NCBI GenBank assembly: GCA_949126835.1
Contig: OX421500.1
Location: forward strand, 21,985,167-22,049,166
Direction: 5' to 3'
Length of the DNA stretch: 64,000 nucleotides
From: Anisus vortex
Lineage: Eukaryota > Mollusca > Gastropoda > Planorbidae
Part shown: in pieces, positions 1 to 10,812 of the stretch
Layout of the letters: every line of letters starts with the position of its first letter
Position numbering within the stretch: position 1 is the first letter of the stretch
The notes under the pieces: model-generated
Databases searched by the model: none
What the model was told of the DNA's origin: nothing
What the model saw: the letters and a program-made list of their open reading frames with translations, nothing else
Position numbers and translations under genes: made by a program

Positions 1-1270
1 ACCAGTCCATTTATTGCCGTTACACTCATACATCCATTATATGACAGACACCAGACAATTTAATTGTCGTTACACTCATACATCCATTATATGACAGACA
101 CCAGTCCATTTAATTGCCGTTACACTCATACATCCATTATATCACAGACAAAACAGTCCATTTAATTGCCGTTACACTCATACATCCATTATATGACAGA
201 CAAAACAGTCCATTTAATTGCCGTTACACTCATACATCCATTATATGACAGACACCAGTCCATTTAATTGCCGTTACACTCATACATCCATTATATGACA
301 GACACCAGTCCATTTAATTGCCGTTACACTCATACATCCATTATATGACAGACAAAACAGTCCATTTAATTGCCGTTACACTCATACATCCATTATATGA
401 CAGACAACAGTCCATTTAATTGCCGTAACACTCATACATCCATTATATGACAGACAAAACAGTCCATTTAATTGCCGTTACACTCATACATCCATTATAT
501 GACAGACAAAACAGTCCATTTAATTGCCGTTACACTCATACATCCATTATATGACAGACACCAGTCCATTTAATTGTCGTTACACTCATACATCCATTAT
601 ATGACAGACAAAACAGTCCATTTAATTGCCGTTACACTCATACATCCATTATATGACAGACACCAGTCCATTTAATTGTCGTTACACTCATACATCCATT
701 ATATGACAGACAAAACAGTCCATTGAATTGCCGTTACACTCATACATCCATTATATGACAGACACCAGTCCATTTATTGCCGTTACACTCATACATCCAT
801 TATATGACAGACACCAGTCCATTTAATTGTCGTTACACTCATACATCCATTATATGACAGACAAAACAGTCCATTTAATTGCCGTTACACTCATACATCC
901 ATTATATGACAGACAAAACAGTCCATTTAATTGCCGTTACACTCATACATCCATTATATGACAGACACCAGTCCATTTAATTGCCGTTACACTCATACAT
1001 CCATTATATGACAGACACCAGTCCATTTAATTGCCGTTACACTCATACATCCATTATATGACAGACAAAACAGTCCATTTAATTGCCGTTACACTCATAC
1101 ATCCATTATATGACAGACAACAGTCCATTTAATTGCCGTAACACTCATACATCCATTATATGACAGACAAAACAGTCCATTTAATTGCCGTTACACTCAT
1201 ACATCCATTATATGACAGACAAAACAGTCCATTTAATAGCCGTTACACTCATACATCCATTATATGACAG
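1..1270. repeat. 50-53 bp minisatellite, about 25 copies
   Basis: The array is built from a unit of about 50 bp containing TTACACTCATACATCCATTA, then TATGACAGAC and a variable linker. The linker is ACCAG, AACAG or AAAACAG, which sets the unit length. The array starts before the window. Units 1, 2 and 4-11 recur in the same order as units 16-25, so a block of about ten units was duplicated. It stops at about 1270 in plain AT-rich DNA. No coding potential is seen. Confidence 0.97.
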
Positions 1271-1490
1271 AAACAAAAATTAAGATATAGATTTAGTAGA
1301 GTTACAAATATTAAATAATTATTGTTTACAATATGTTCTAAGTGTCTCAAATAATAAATAAAGACTTTTTTTCTACATAAGGGCAAAAATTTTCATTAGG
1401 GCGCCGCATAGACAGACATTTCTTTTTGTGTTAAATCCTCACTGTCTTCTTTTTTTCAACTTATAAATAAAAACGAATGAGTCTTAAAGT

Positions 1491-1628
1491 ACTTGCATGC
1501 AGTATGTTACACATATTATGTATGTTGAGAGTTGTTTCTTGTATGCAGTATGTTACACATATTTATGTTGAGAGTTGTTTCTTGCATGCAGTATGTTACA
1601 CATATGTATGTTGAGAGTTGTTTCTTGA
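1491..1628. repeat. Three-copy repeat of about 45 bp
   Basis: Three imperfect copies share GCAGTATGTTACACATAT followed by TGTTGAGAGTTGTTTCTTG. They differ by small indels in the TAT/GTATG part. The flanks at 1271-1490 hold nothing recognisable. Confidence 0.9.
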
Positions 1629-2277
1629 TTCAACCAACTCTGATGACTTCGTCTTAATACTTACTTATTGTTTTATCGGCATAATTGAAACCATTCAATC
1701 AACTGATATGTATTAAGAAGACCTTATACAACTTCAATCCTACATTAGATATTTGTGTTTCACGTGCATGTTATCTAATCCATCCTCACACAAGTTGGAC
1801 AGGTTTTATTTCTCTGAACATTTCCTTCTCCAGCTATTAAACAATGCTCGTGAAATCTCCCATCAGATAGAGCGACCTGCATGCATAAATCAAGACGTAG
1901 CGTCCATTGACGGGGTCGTAGATTACTTAACCAGTCAGCAGGGACTGTAATCTCTTGGTAATAAATGTTAAGTTACGATTGTAATTAGGAATTTCAGCAC
2001 AGCTGTAACCCTCCCCTGAAATATAATATATAATATTAACATTGTTTTCACAATGTTATATTTTATTATTTTGCTATTTTCATGCCTTTTATATGGTCTT
2101 TTCAGTGGTCTGATTTTAAGAACTCTTCATAATTTCAATATCGCTACTCTAAAAATATTGGCTCGTTATTTATATACTTTTACGTTTGAGACGTCAAATT
2201 GTTACCGTAATCTTTTCTATATTGTAAATGTATCTGCTATATAAGCTATATAAGTATTTGTTTTTTTAACATGCCAT
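1629..2277. other. No gene recognised
   Basis: AT-rich DNA. Two short open frames (1753-1950 and 2053-2244, plus) resemble no family known to me and have no supporting splice or promoter context. Confidence 0.6.
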
Positions 2278-2475
2278 CACTTCTGCATTATCATATAATC
2301 ACTTCTGCATTATCATATAATCACTTCTGCATTATCATATAATCACTTCTGCATTATCATATAATCACTTCTGCATTATCATATAATCACTTCTGCATTA
2401 TCATATAATCACTTCTGCATTATCATATAATCACTTCTGCATTATCATATAATCACTTCTGCATTATCATATAAT
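2278..2475. repeat. 22-bp tandem repeat, nine copies
   Basis: Nine essentially identical copies of a 22-bp unit that begins CACTTCTGCATTATCATATA. The lack of divergence suggests recent expansion or active homogenisation. Confidence 0.98.
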
Positions 2476-2817
2476 CGTCCTTGAAATGTCATAATCAATT
2501 ACAGTTTGTTTGCTTTATCCAGTGTGCATTCTGGGACATTGGCCACTCCACACACAAACCCGCTATAAGTTCAAGCCTCAAGTTGCTATCATGCAGTAAA
2601 ATCTTTAATGGCTTCTGGAGACGGTTTCATCCATTGAGGAAAACAAAAAAAAAAGAATCTTGGAACATAGAAAATTCCTCTACTTTTAGTCAATGACAAT
2701 CCAAAACTCTTTTTTTCTTTCAAACAGTTGTATGCTTCTACTAAAATCTAAAAATATACTTTTTATTATATATTCATAATCAGTGTCTCCATAGTCTCGA
2801 AAGACGATTAGATTTAC
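2476..2817. other. Spacer between two minisatellites, nothing recognised
   Basis: AT-rich sequence with an A-run near 2645. A 71-codon open frame here has no recognisable similarity. Confidence 0.6.
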
Positions 2818-3686
2818 GCTCCTGTATAATAGTATTATACTACATGTTTTTAAATAAAAGTAAAGTAAGCTCCTGTATAATATTATTATATTACATGTTT
2901 TTAAATAAAAGTAAAGTAAGCTCCTGTTTAATATTATTATATTACATGTTTTTAAATAAAAGTAAAGTAAGCTCCTGTATAATAGTATTATACTACATGT
3001 TTTTAAATAAAAGTAAAGTAAGCTCCTGTTTAATATTATTATATTACATGTTTTTAAATAAAAGTAAAGTAAGCTCCTGTATAATATTATTATATTACAT
3101 GTTTTTAAATAAAAGTAACGTAAGCTCCTGTATAATATTATTATATTACATGTTTTTAAATAAATTAAAAGTAAGCTCCTGTATAATATTATTATATTAC
3201 ATGTTTTTAAATAAAAGTAAAGTAAGCTCCTGTATAATATTATTATATTACATGTTTTTAAATAAATGTAAAGTAAGCTCCTGTATAATATTATTATATT
3301 ACATGTTTTTAAATAAATGTAAAGTAAGCTCCTGTATAATATTATTATATTACATGTTTTTAAATAAAAGTAAAGTAAGCTCCTGTTTAATATTATTATA
3401 TTACATGCTTTAAAAAAAAATTAAGGTAAGCTCCTATATAATATTTTTATATTACATGTTTTTAAATATAAGTAAAGTAAGCTCCTGTATAATATTTTTA
3501 TATTACATGTTTTTAAATAAAAGTAAAGTAAGCTCCTGTTTAATATTATTATATTACATGTTTTTAAATAAAAGTAAAGTAAGCTCCTGTATAATATTAT
3601 TATTTAACATGTTTTTAAATAAATGTAAAGTAAGCTCCTGTATAATATTATTATATTACATGTTTTTAAATAAAAGTAAATTAAAG
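2818..3686. repeat. 51-bp minisatellite, about 17 copies
   Basis: The unit contains ACATGTTTTTAAATAAAAGT, then AAAGTAAGCTCCTG and TATAATATTATTATATT. The 51-bp unit equals 17 codons, so the plus strand reads open for 189 codons (2844-3413) as a 17-residue repeat beginning MFLNKSKVSS. I treat that frame as a by-product of the unit length: it has no variation pattern favouring synonymous change, and 1-bp indels break it after 3413. A SINE lies directly downstream. Confidence 0.97.
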
Positions 3687-3689
3687 TTA

Positions 3690-3935
3690 TAATATCGGAC
3701 CTAATTGATCCATAGGGCCAGTGAAGCAGTGTCCACCAGTTTCTGTGACCACGACATAGTAGGGGATTGTAAAGCCAGTGAAGCAGTGTCGACCAGTTTC
3801 TGTGGCCTCGATATAGTAGGGGATTGTGTGTTCTTACTACTGTCAAATAATCATCACAGCTGGATAGAATCGGGGACACCCTCCGGACCTGCGAAGAAAT
3901 CCTAGCCTTCAACGGGATACGAGCCGAATAATATT
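3690..3935 (-). mobile_element. tRNA-derived SINE (family A), diverged, with duplicated tail segment
   Basis: The copy is in reverse orientation: its 3' tail region comes first, then the body, then a decayed tRNA-like head near 3900-3930. It shares the conserved segments GTGAAGCAG, ACCAGTTTCTGTG, AGGGGATTGT and CCTAGCCTTC with the other copies in this window. The segment from CCAGTGAAGCAG to GGGGATTGT is present twice (from 3718 and from 3775, period 57), an internal tandem duplication absent from the other copies. SINEs are non-coding and are moved by a partner LINE; this copy is not intact. Confidence 0.8.
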
Positions 3936-4650
3936 CAACCTCAAATTAAACTAGACTTATGGATTCTACTTCCACAAACGTCTGTTTAACTTACCTCTTA
4001 GCAACATTTTCTCATCTCTTATTCTTAAATTATCAATTCTGTTTTCTAAACTTATAATGAGCATGCCACTTTACGAATGCTCCCTGAAATGTTTGACCAG
4101 TAAAAATATTTTCTGTACGAATCCTTTCACATTTCGAGCAACCTTTTTTTTAATTTTCCCAGCTTTCTTTTATTAACATCTTTCCCAGTCTTTCGTTTTC
4201 TTCAGCTATTAACTTCTCGCTTTAAAATATCTTAGACAAGATAGAAATAAAAATAAAAAGAAAGATTCAAGACATAACGTGGAATATAAAATGATTGAAA
4301 GTAGGGCAATTGAACTATTTCTACTCTTAACAAAATAGGCGTTACGTCATTCGTTGACTGTCAAAATGTCCACAGCTAAGGGGAACTCAGAGACAGTCCA
4401 TGGCTCTCCTTTTAGTTTTTTCAAGAGAAACTGTTTTGTTGATTTTATTTTCTCTTTCAAAGATATTTGATCACTTAAAAACTAAAATCTTCTTATAATT
4501 TCTTATTTCTGATTATTTATTTATTTTTTCTCCATATTTTAACAAGTTTTTGTTATCTTTATAACACGTTGCATTAATCAATTTGTAATAACTTTATTAT
4601 ATTTATAGGGGTTTTAAAAAGTTGAAATTTGAAAGTACGGTATAAAGATA
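3936..4650. other. No gene recognised
   Basis: AT-rich and T-rich sequence without a recognisable feature on either strand. Confidence 0.6.
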
Positions 4651-4651
4651 G

Positions 4652-4656
4652 GTGTG

Positions 4657-4706
<50 letters not shown>

Positions 4707-4708
4707 TA
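4652..4708. repeat. (TA)n microsatellite with GT and CA edges
   Basis: About 40 bp of perfect TA repeats, flanked by GTGTGTATG on the left and ACACACATATG on the right. A LINE-derived reading frame begins immediately to the right. Confidence 0.98.
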
Positions 4709-4712
4709 TGTC

Positions 4713-4976
4713 TGCAAAAGAGACATGAAGCACCTCCAAATCGACCCAAACAGTTGAGAGATCATGGCCCAGGATAGGCCCGCCTGGAGGGCAGGAATCA
4801 AAGAAGGTTCCAGACTTGCGGGACAGGAGCGCGCCAGGAACAAGAGGGTGGAGAAAAATGTGGTCCCCTCCGCTACCTTCATCTGCAGCCAGTGTGACCG
4901 TGACTGTACGTCCAGGATTGGCCTTATTAGCCACATGAGGGCCTGCAAGGGAAATGGATCGTCTCACGAGACGTAA
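4713..4976 (+). pseudogene. C-terminal tail of a LINE ORF2 with C2HC zinc finger
   Basis: One frame runs from the TGC codon at 4713 to the TAA ending at 4976, interrupted by one TGA (4755-4757) where a Trp is expected. The order is a CKRDMK block, then MAQDRPAWRAGIKEG, a basic stretch, then a zinc-finger-like segment with ligands C-x2-C-x12-H-x3-C (CSQCDRDC ... SHMRAC). This order of blocks is typical of the extreme C-terminus of certain animal non-LTR retrotransposon ORF2 proteins. The reverse transcriptase and endonuclease are absent, so this is a 5'-truncated, dead copy. The family is inferred from remembered motif patterns; the clade is not assigned. Confidence 0.7.
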
Positions 4977-5020
4977 AATGCCGACGACATACACATATAT
5001 TGTAAGATCGACAAAAGACC

Positions 5021-5158
5021 AGACATAGCCTACATATACCAGACATAGCCTACATATACCAGACATAGCCTACATATACCAGACATAGCCTACATATACC
5101 AGACATAGCCTACATATACCAGACATAGCCTACATATACCAGACATAGCCTACATATA
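5021..5158. repeat. 20-bp tandem repeat, seven copies
   Basis: Seven near-perfect copies of AGACATAGCCTACATATACC. It lies about 45 bp beyond the LINE tail at 4713-4976, so it may have grown from that element's 3' region. Confidence 0.98.
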
Positions 5159-7884
5159 GTTCAACAAATGGACACGTGTATAAAGAGAGATAAAGGCAGC
5201 AGACTTATTGATAGATTAATAGATAAATAGATAGTCTAGATATTTAGATAGTTATTTACAAGAGGATAGGTTGGCAGGTGGGATAAAGGAAATGACAACT
5301 GGTCATGATATGCTGGATGAACTCCTACTAGCTTTGTAACTTTAAATGGTCACGCCTGTCGAAGTTGAAGTTAAAGTACCACGGTTGGCTCGTACAAAAG
5401 ACTCTCGGGGTTGATTATCGACTACTTCCCCACTTTTGGGATGTGCTAAGGAGATACCCAATGTTACTGTGTTATTGTGCAATTGAAGTCTTTGTTGAGC
5501 TGGGGTCTCCTGCCCATGCCTACTGCTAGAACTACACATGTACCACTGTTTCAACTAACTATTGTTAGCCCATTCAAAGCGTGTAATTGCAATGTTTTTC
5601 GGAACTGTTCTCCAAGATGACGCTTTGAAAGAATAAACTTAGCTTTCAGCTCACTGACAATCACCTTAACGTTATCATTTTTAAAAATGAACGAAAAACC
5701 CCTATCAAGTCCTACCTTTAGCAAAAATTATAAAACCTATCCTAAGCTATACATCCTAACTCTAGCCCTAACACCTTACCTAAACCCTAACACTAAAGTA
5801 ATCCCTAGCAAAAAAAAATGTTTGCCTTGACCGTAGCAGAAACCCCAGAATAAGTATAGAACAGTGTGCACGCTCGTATTTTCTTCTGCTTCCGGAAGTA
5901 ATGCCAACGCCATACTGTTTAGACTCAGACCTGGTTACACTCTTTTTGTATTCTTAGTTACAATGTCTTTTTTATCAGATTTTAAAGTCCAAACACAAAA
6001 GCTCATATTTCATGCACAAATTGAAACGTCTGTTATGTGATAAACTGCAAAAATGATGCAAAAATGATTAAAGTACAAATTAGCATGCCAAACTACATGG
6101 CTTTCCTGACGCCATTAATGAAAGACCATTATTAGAGAAATTAATCGATCTGCTTCAAAACCTAATTCTGATTGAAAGAATTCAAAAATTGTATTTTCTT
6201 TCAAAAATGATGGTCTTAAGCTTATGTTTTTTTATGTCTAAATATTGGATGTTTGTTTTTGAATGATGTTGAATTTTTTTTTAATTTAAACATATTGACT
6301 AATAAAATAGTAATGCTAACTGTTGAATTATATTTAAAAAATGTGTGAGCGCTTATAGCTGAGAAAAAAAGGTTTAATATATGACTTTAAATGATTCCAA
6401 CGTGAAACAAAATGATGGTAACATTAAGAAACATGAAATAAACTTTTTTCTTAGGTCCATGTCTGCCATAAAAGTAAATTTCTTTTTTATCATCTCAATG
6501 TGTGTATCTCAGAGGTCAAACCATATGGCCACCTAGTTTCACACATTCCAGTAAGATATGTCAACTCAAGAGTAGGCCGCTTTTACTAATTTTTATATTT
6601 AGTGTCAATAACTTTCTAACTTAGACCTAGATTATTCTCATTTTGTTTGTTATGTAAAAAAAACTCAGTCAAAAGAAAATGGCGGAAGCCAAGCTACACT
6701 TTCAGTGACTGCGCATATAGGGACTGCGCATTCCGTTATATCTTTATTCCATGGCAGAAACCGTAACCCCGGCGTCCAACTTAAAACCAAAGTCTAAAAA
6801 CGAACTCACAAGAGCAAATCTATTGAAATTCCCGAACGGTGTTTTCAAGTAATATTAAAATAAAACCACCCCTGTCCCTACTCAAATACAATACGCAATC
6901 CAGGGTCAGTACATTAACCTCAATTATCTACGAACAGTGTGACAGGAAAAAGGCAAAGTAAAAACATGCTAAAAAATTTTAAAAACTTTTTTTACTTGTT
7001 AGATCAAATCGTCCTAAATGCCAACTGGCAACTCGATATCTGGAAAAAAAAGCTACCGGTAAATTATCGTTAAAAAAAAGTTGAAAATCAAGATCTAAAT
7101 ATGTGGCTATATTTGAATGTGATTTTTACATACAGCTCTAGAGTAAGGATGTCACAATATTAGAATATGTGTAGACCTTTTCTTTCTGTTATTAGTTACA
7201 TATATGCTATATAAGCTGGTTAGTAAGGGAAATATATTAAAAAAATGGTCTTTGTAACGCTGCATTAGACCAAAGTAACCGTTTCGTCATCAGGTCGTAT
7301 TGACCTTATTTTCTTATATAAAGCAACACAGTATTGCAACAAAGTATCTTGTAGTGATATATATTTCAATTGTTAACAAATATAATCTAAACAATATTCT
7401 ACGTAAGCTATTAGTAAAAACAAAAGGCCTAGAACTAAAGTCAAAATAAGCGTTTGATTATAAACTTTGAAAAAGTATGATCAATAAGATTGCAACCTAC
7501 ATAAAAACCAGGAAACATGTCTTTTTGTGTTTCCGTTTCATGCATACATTATAACATTACGCTCAATGGAGATATCTTCTACGCCCAGGGAACACAATGT
7601 TTAACAACGACAATTTTAATTATTAATTTTAGTCAAATTAATCAACTCCCATGATAATATCATTAATATATACAGAACAAAAGATTAGATCAAAAAAGTA
7701 ATTTTAAGAAATGTTAAGCAAAAAACTCAATTGAATTCATTTTTGATTAAAAAAAAACTGTTGAAACTAATGTCTAAGTATAGATAATTGTTGCACTTAC
7801 CCGGGTCACTTTACAAGAATAAATGATGGAAATACAATGTCTTTTACTATCACAATATATAATGAAATCGTACGACTTGTAAGT
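5159..7884. other. Long AT-rich stretch, no gene recognised
   Basis: No frame shows family motifs. Degenerate telomere-like CCCTAA words occur at 5735-5805. GACTGCGCAT occurs twice at about 6707-6731, close to a GAAAATGGCGGAAG word at 6677. None of these is enough to call a promoter. Confidence 0.55.
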
Positions 7885-8040
7885 TTTACAGACGTTCCTT
7901 CTAATTAGAAGATTATTACGCCCACTAGGTCCAAAACATATGCAGGGCGGCTGGGATCGGTCGGCGTCAGGGATAGAACCCGCGGCGTGTCGGTAGACGG
8001 TCCGATGAACTAACTGCAGGACCAGCCGGAACCAAGATAG
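7885..8040 (-). mobile_element. Dispersed repeat family B, probable tRNA-derived SINE
   Basis: The left part (ACAGACGTTCCTTCTA, then GATTATTACG) recurs at about 18087 and 52512, so it is a dispersed family. Read on the minus strand the right part resembles a tRNA head: GGTTCTATCCC is close to a B box, and a TGGTCCTGCAGTT stretch could be the A-box region. The conserved part is therefore the SINE 3' body and the head is at the right. Assignment as a SINE is inference; the repetition is seen directly. Confidence 0.55.
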
Positions 8041-9519
8041 AAACACGCGTCAGTTTGTTTCTTGTTTTGTGATTGGAAATAAAATTCTCTGTCTGGCACT
8101 TACATTTGGTATTCATGTGCCAACTTAATATTCCTGTAGAGCCGTGGGTGTGGTCAGAAGTCATCTCCTAGTGTCTGTCCGAATCATTGCAAAACTAGCG
8201 GCTATAAATGTAGTCCAGTAAGTCCGGCAACGGTATGGCCAACGAAGTGGATGCGTAGCGTGCTCAGTGTATTCACTAAAACAACTTTGTCTGTGTGATG
8301 TATTGGCTGACTGCTCGTAGGTTAATGTACCGATGTATTCCGAGTTGTAGTTTCTTGATTGTGAAAGGGTTAATGCACAAATGTTGGATGTATACAGCTT
8401 TTTGAATGGGACAAGAAATGAAGAGATTACATACAAGCTACACGTTGAATAAGTTATGGTGGTCCAATTAGAGAAATGGTAAGTGTGTGTGGGGGGGATG
8501 GATTCAAAGGTAAGGATATCATTTAAATTATTTAATATATATTTTTTTAGACCGTCGTTCCATAAAATATATATAGGCCAAGGCTATAATTTTAAAATGT
8601 TCTTATAGTTTACAAAGTATTGAGATCAAACACACCAGTGCAAACACACAAACACACTCAGGAAATCAAACAATTCCTTAACCACTGAGAAAATTGGGAG
8701 CACGCATCAAGAAATCAAAAGAAACAAAAGCAGGAAAATCTTTTTTTTTCTTTCGATGGCATAAATCCACGTCATGTTTGAAGTTACGACCTTGATCTGG
8801 CTCTAATTCCAGCCCCGTCACTAAGGTAGTAGTGAGGGCACGTCTTCTGGAACCTAAGCCATGACGATATGGCAGGAAGAAAGGATTATATGAAGTAGTC
8901 TTAGTCATGTTTTTTTTTTATTCCTACAGTGCCCAAGTAAATGCCTGTTCCACTAGCGAATTCCCGTATAGTCTCTAAAAGTATTGTAGAACTACAGCTA
9001 CAACTACCGTCTTGACGTCATTACACGTTGCCCTTGGAAACGTGGATTATTTCCGTTTTAGATAATTATTTCTGTATAAAAAACGTTGAAAGGAAAAAAA
9101 GTGTTGATTTGAAACGGATGCTTTTTGTAAAGTTCATTTTGTTTAGTTTTCTTAAAGTGTCTTGTTGCCTCTGTTTAACGCGGTAATGAATTTGCAGAAT
9201 CTTGTATTTTATTCTCTTATTAAAAAAAATGAATTTACAAATTTTAATGAATTTGTAGTTTTCTCTAAAATGTAAGAAAAGTCTAAATTTCCACATTTTT
9301 TTTCAAAATGAGCAAAGCACTATTTAAACTTTATGTGAACATTTCTGTAGATGTCACGTGATAGTCACGTCATAGTCATATCAAAGTCACGCGTTGTTTT
9401 TTTACCATGTTGTCTTAAACAGTAATACTTATCTGGTCTGACACATACATAAGTAGTTCAGGGAGATAGGAATGCCTGTTTCGGCCAGAACTTTCAGAAG
9501 TGGACAAGTTAACCTTCCC
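8041..9519. other. No gene recognised
   Basis: AT-rich sequence with short CA-rich and homopolymer runs (CA words near 8630-8660). Several 65-90 codon minus-strand frames have no recognisable similarity. Confidence 0.6.
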
Positions 9520-9772
9520 TTTCAGATCAAAAGGTTTATGAGACAAGTGTTCACAGTTTGCGTAACCACATCATGCAAGGGGATTATGTATCCAAAACAA
9601 TGGCCAGCCCCCCTTTAGTCACTCCCCTCACAGCTAATGTCACCAATCAGAGGTGTGTAGAATCAGAAACTAACTCTACACCTGGGGAAAACATCGAAGC
9701 CTTATCCTAGATTCGAACATGGAACCGTCATAATTGCAATCGAGGCGCACTGTCACCGAGTCACCGCGACCC
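9520..9772 (-). mobile_element. tRNA-derived SINE (family A), old diverged copy
   Basis: It matches the other family A copies segment by segment in reverse orientation: a GTGTTCACAGTTTGCGTAAC version of the ACCAGTTTCTGTG block, then AAGGGGATTATG, the CCTTTAGTCAC block, the CACAGCTAATG block, CCTAGATTCGAAC (a decayed B box on the minus strand) and a GAGTCACCGCGAC end. The divergence makes it one of the oldest copies in the window. Confidence 0.72.
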
Positions 9773-10482
9773 TATGTATTCAAATGCACTTCCTTTCATT
9801 TTTTCTGTGCTGTTCATATAACTGACATCTTAAACAATAAGACGAAAAATAAAAGTTACATTCCTTCAAATCTTGCGGCCTAAAATGACGCCTTTAGTTT
9901 GGGGAGAAAAGAAAAAGGCGGACACCCTTTCAACATTACAAAACCGAAGTTGAAAACATTAAATTTTGTGCCAATTACGTACATTTACAAAGAGACTAGA
10001 TTAATTCAAAATTTCAATTTTCGTCTCTACAGTTCAGGTATATTTTTTTTCGCCTTATTTATAAAGCAGTTTTAATGAATAAAAAAATGCTAAACATTAT
10101 ATTGTCGTTAACTCGACGTTAACATGCAGAGATTGAAATAATAGTTTTCTTAATGGTAGTTTATTCGCTTCTTTCACGCCAAAACATTCCAATAATTATT
10201 ATTGTTAGCTCTGTAACGAGCACGATTACATGGTATCAATTCTGTGTTTTTACTTGTTTTTTTTTTAAATTTATTTCGATGCTAAAATATACATAATGGG
10301 CTACAAGAAATAAATCCGTCTAGAATTCCGTATAGTCGAATCCATTGTAAGTTTGTTGTGTTATTAGGAGAGCATGGTTCAATGGATTTTGTGGGATATT
10401 TTCCATGTCCCTCATACACACCATCACTCAACCACTTTCTCTCATGCACAGTCTTTCACTCTCTTCTTTCTCTCTTTCTTAC
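9773..10482. other. No gene recognised
   Basis: AT-rich DNA without recognisable elements. Confidence 0.6.
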
Positions 10483-10812
10483 CAACACACACACACAGAC
10501 ACACACTCACACACAGACACACACACACAGACACACACACACACAGACACACATACACAGACACACACACACAGACACACACAGACACACACACACACAG
10601 ACACACACACACACAGACACACACACACAGACACACACAGACACAGACACACACACACACACAGACACAGACACACACACACAGACACACACAGACACAC
10701 ACACACACACAGACACAGACACACACACACATAGACACACACACACACACAGACACACACAGACACACACACAGACACACAAACACACACAGATACACAC
10801 ACACAGACACAC
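10483..10812. repeat. CA-rich compound microsatellite, 330 bp
   Basis: Runs of (CA)n are punctuated at short irregular intervals by CAGACA. All six frames lack stops over long stretches, giving His/Thr-rich frames on the plus strand and Cys/Val-rich frames on the minus strand. These are composition effects, not genes. Confidence 0.98.

Noticed and set aside
2278..3686. CRISPR-like regular repeats
   Set aside because: Units are directly adjacent with no unique spacers, no cas-like genes occur, and the DNA is animal-like. The same holds for all other arrays.
6677..6735. Promoter with YY1-like and NRF1-like words
   Set aside because: AAAATGGCGGAAG and two GACTGCGCAT words are suggestive, but no transcription unit or CpG-rich context follows. 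A similar ATGGCGGAAG at 51171 lies in a transposon.
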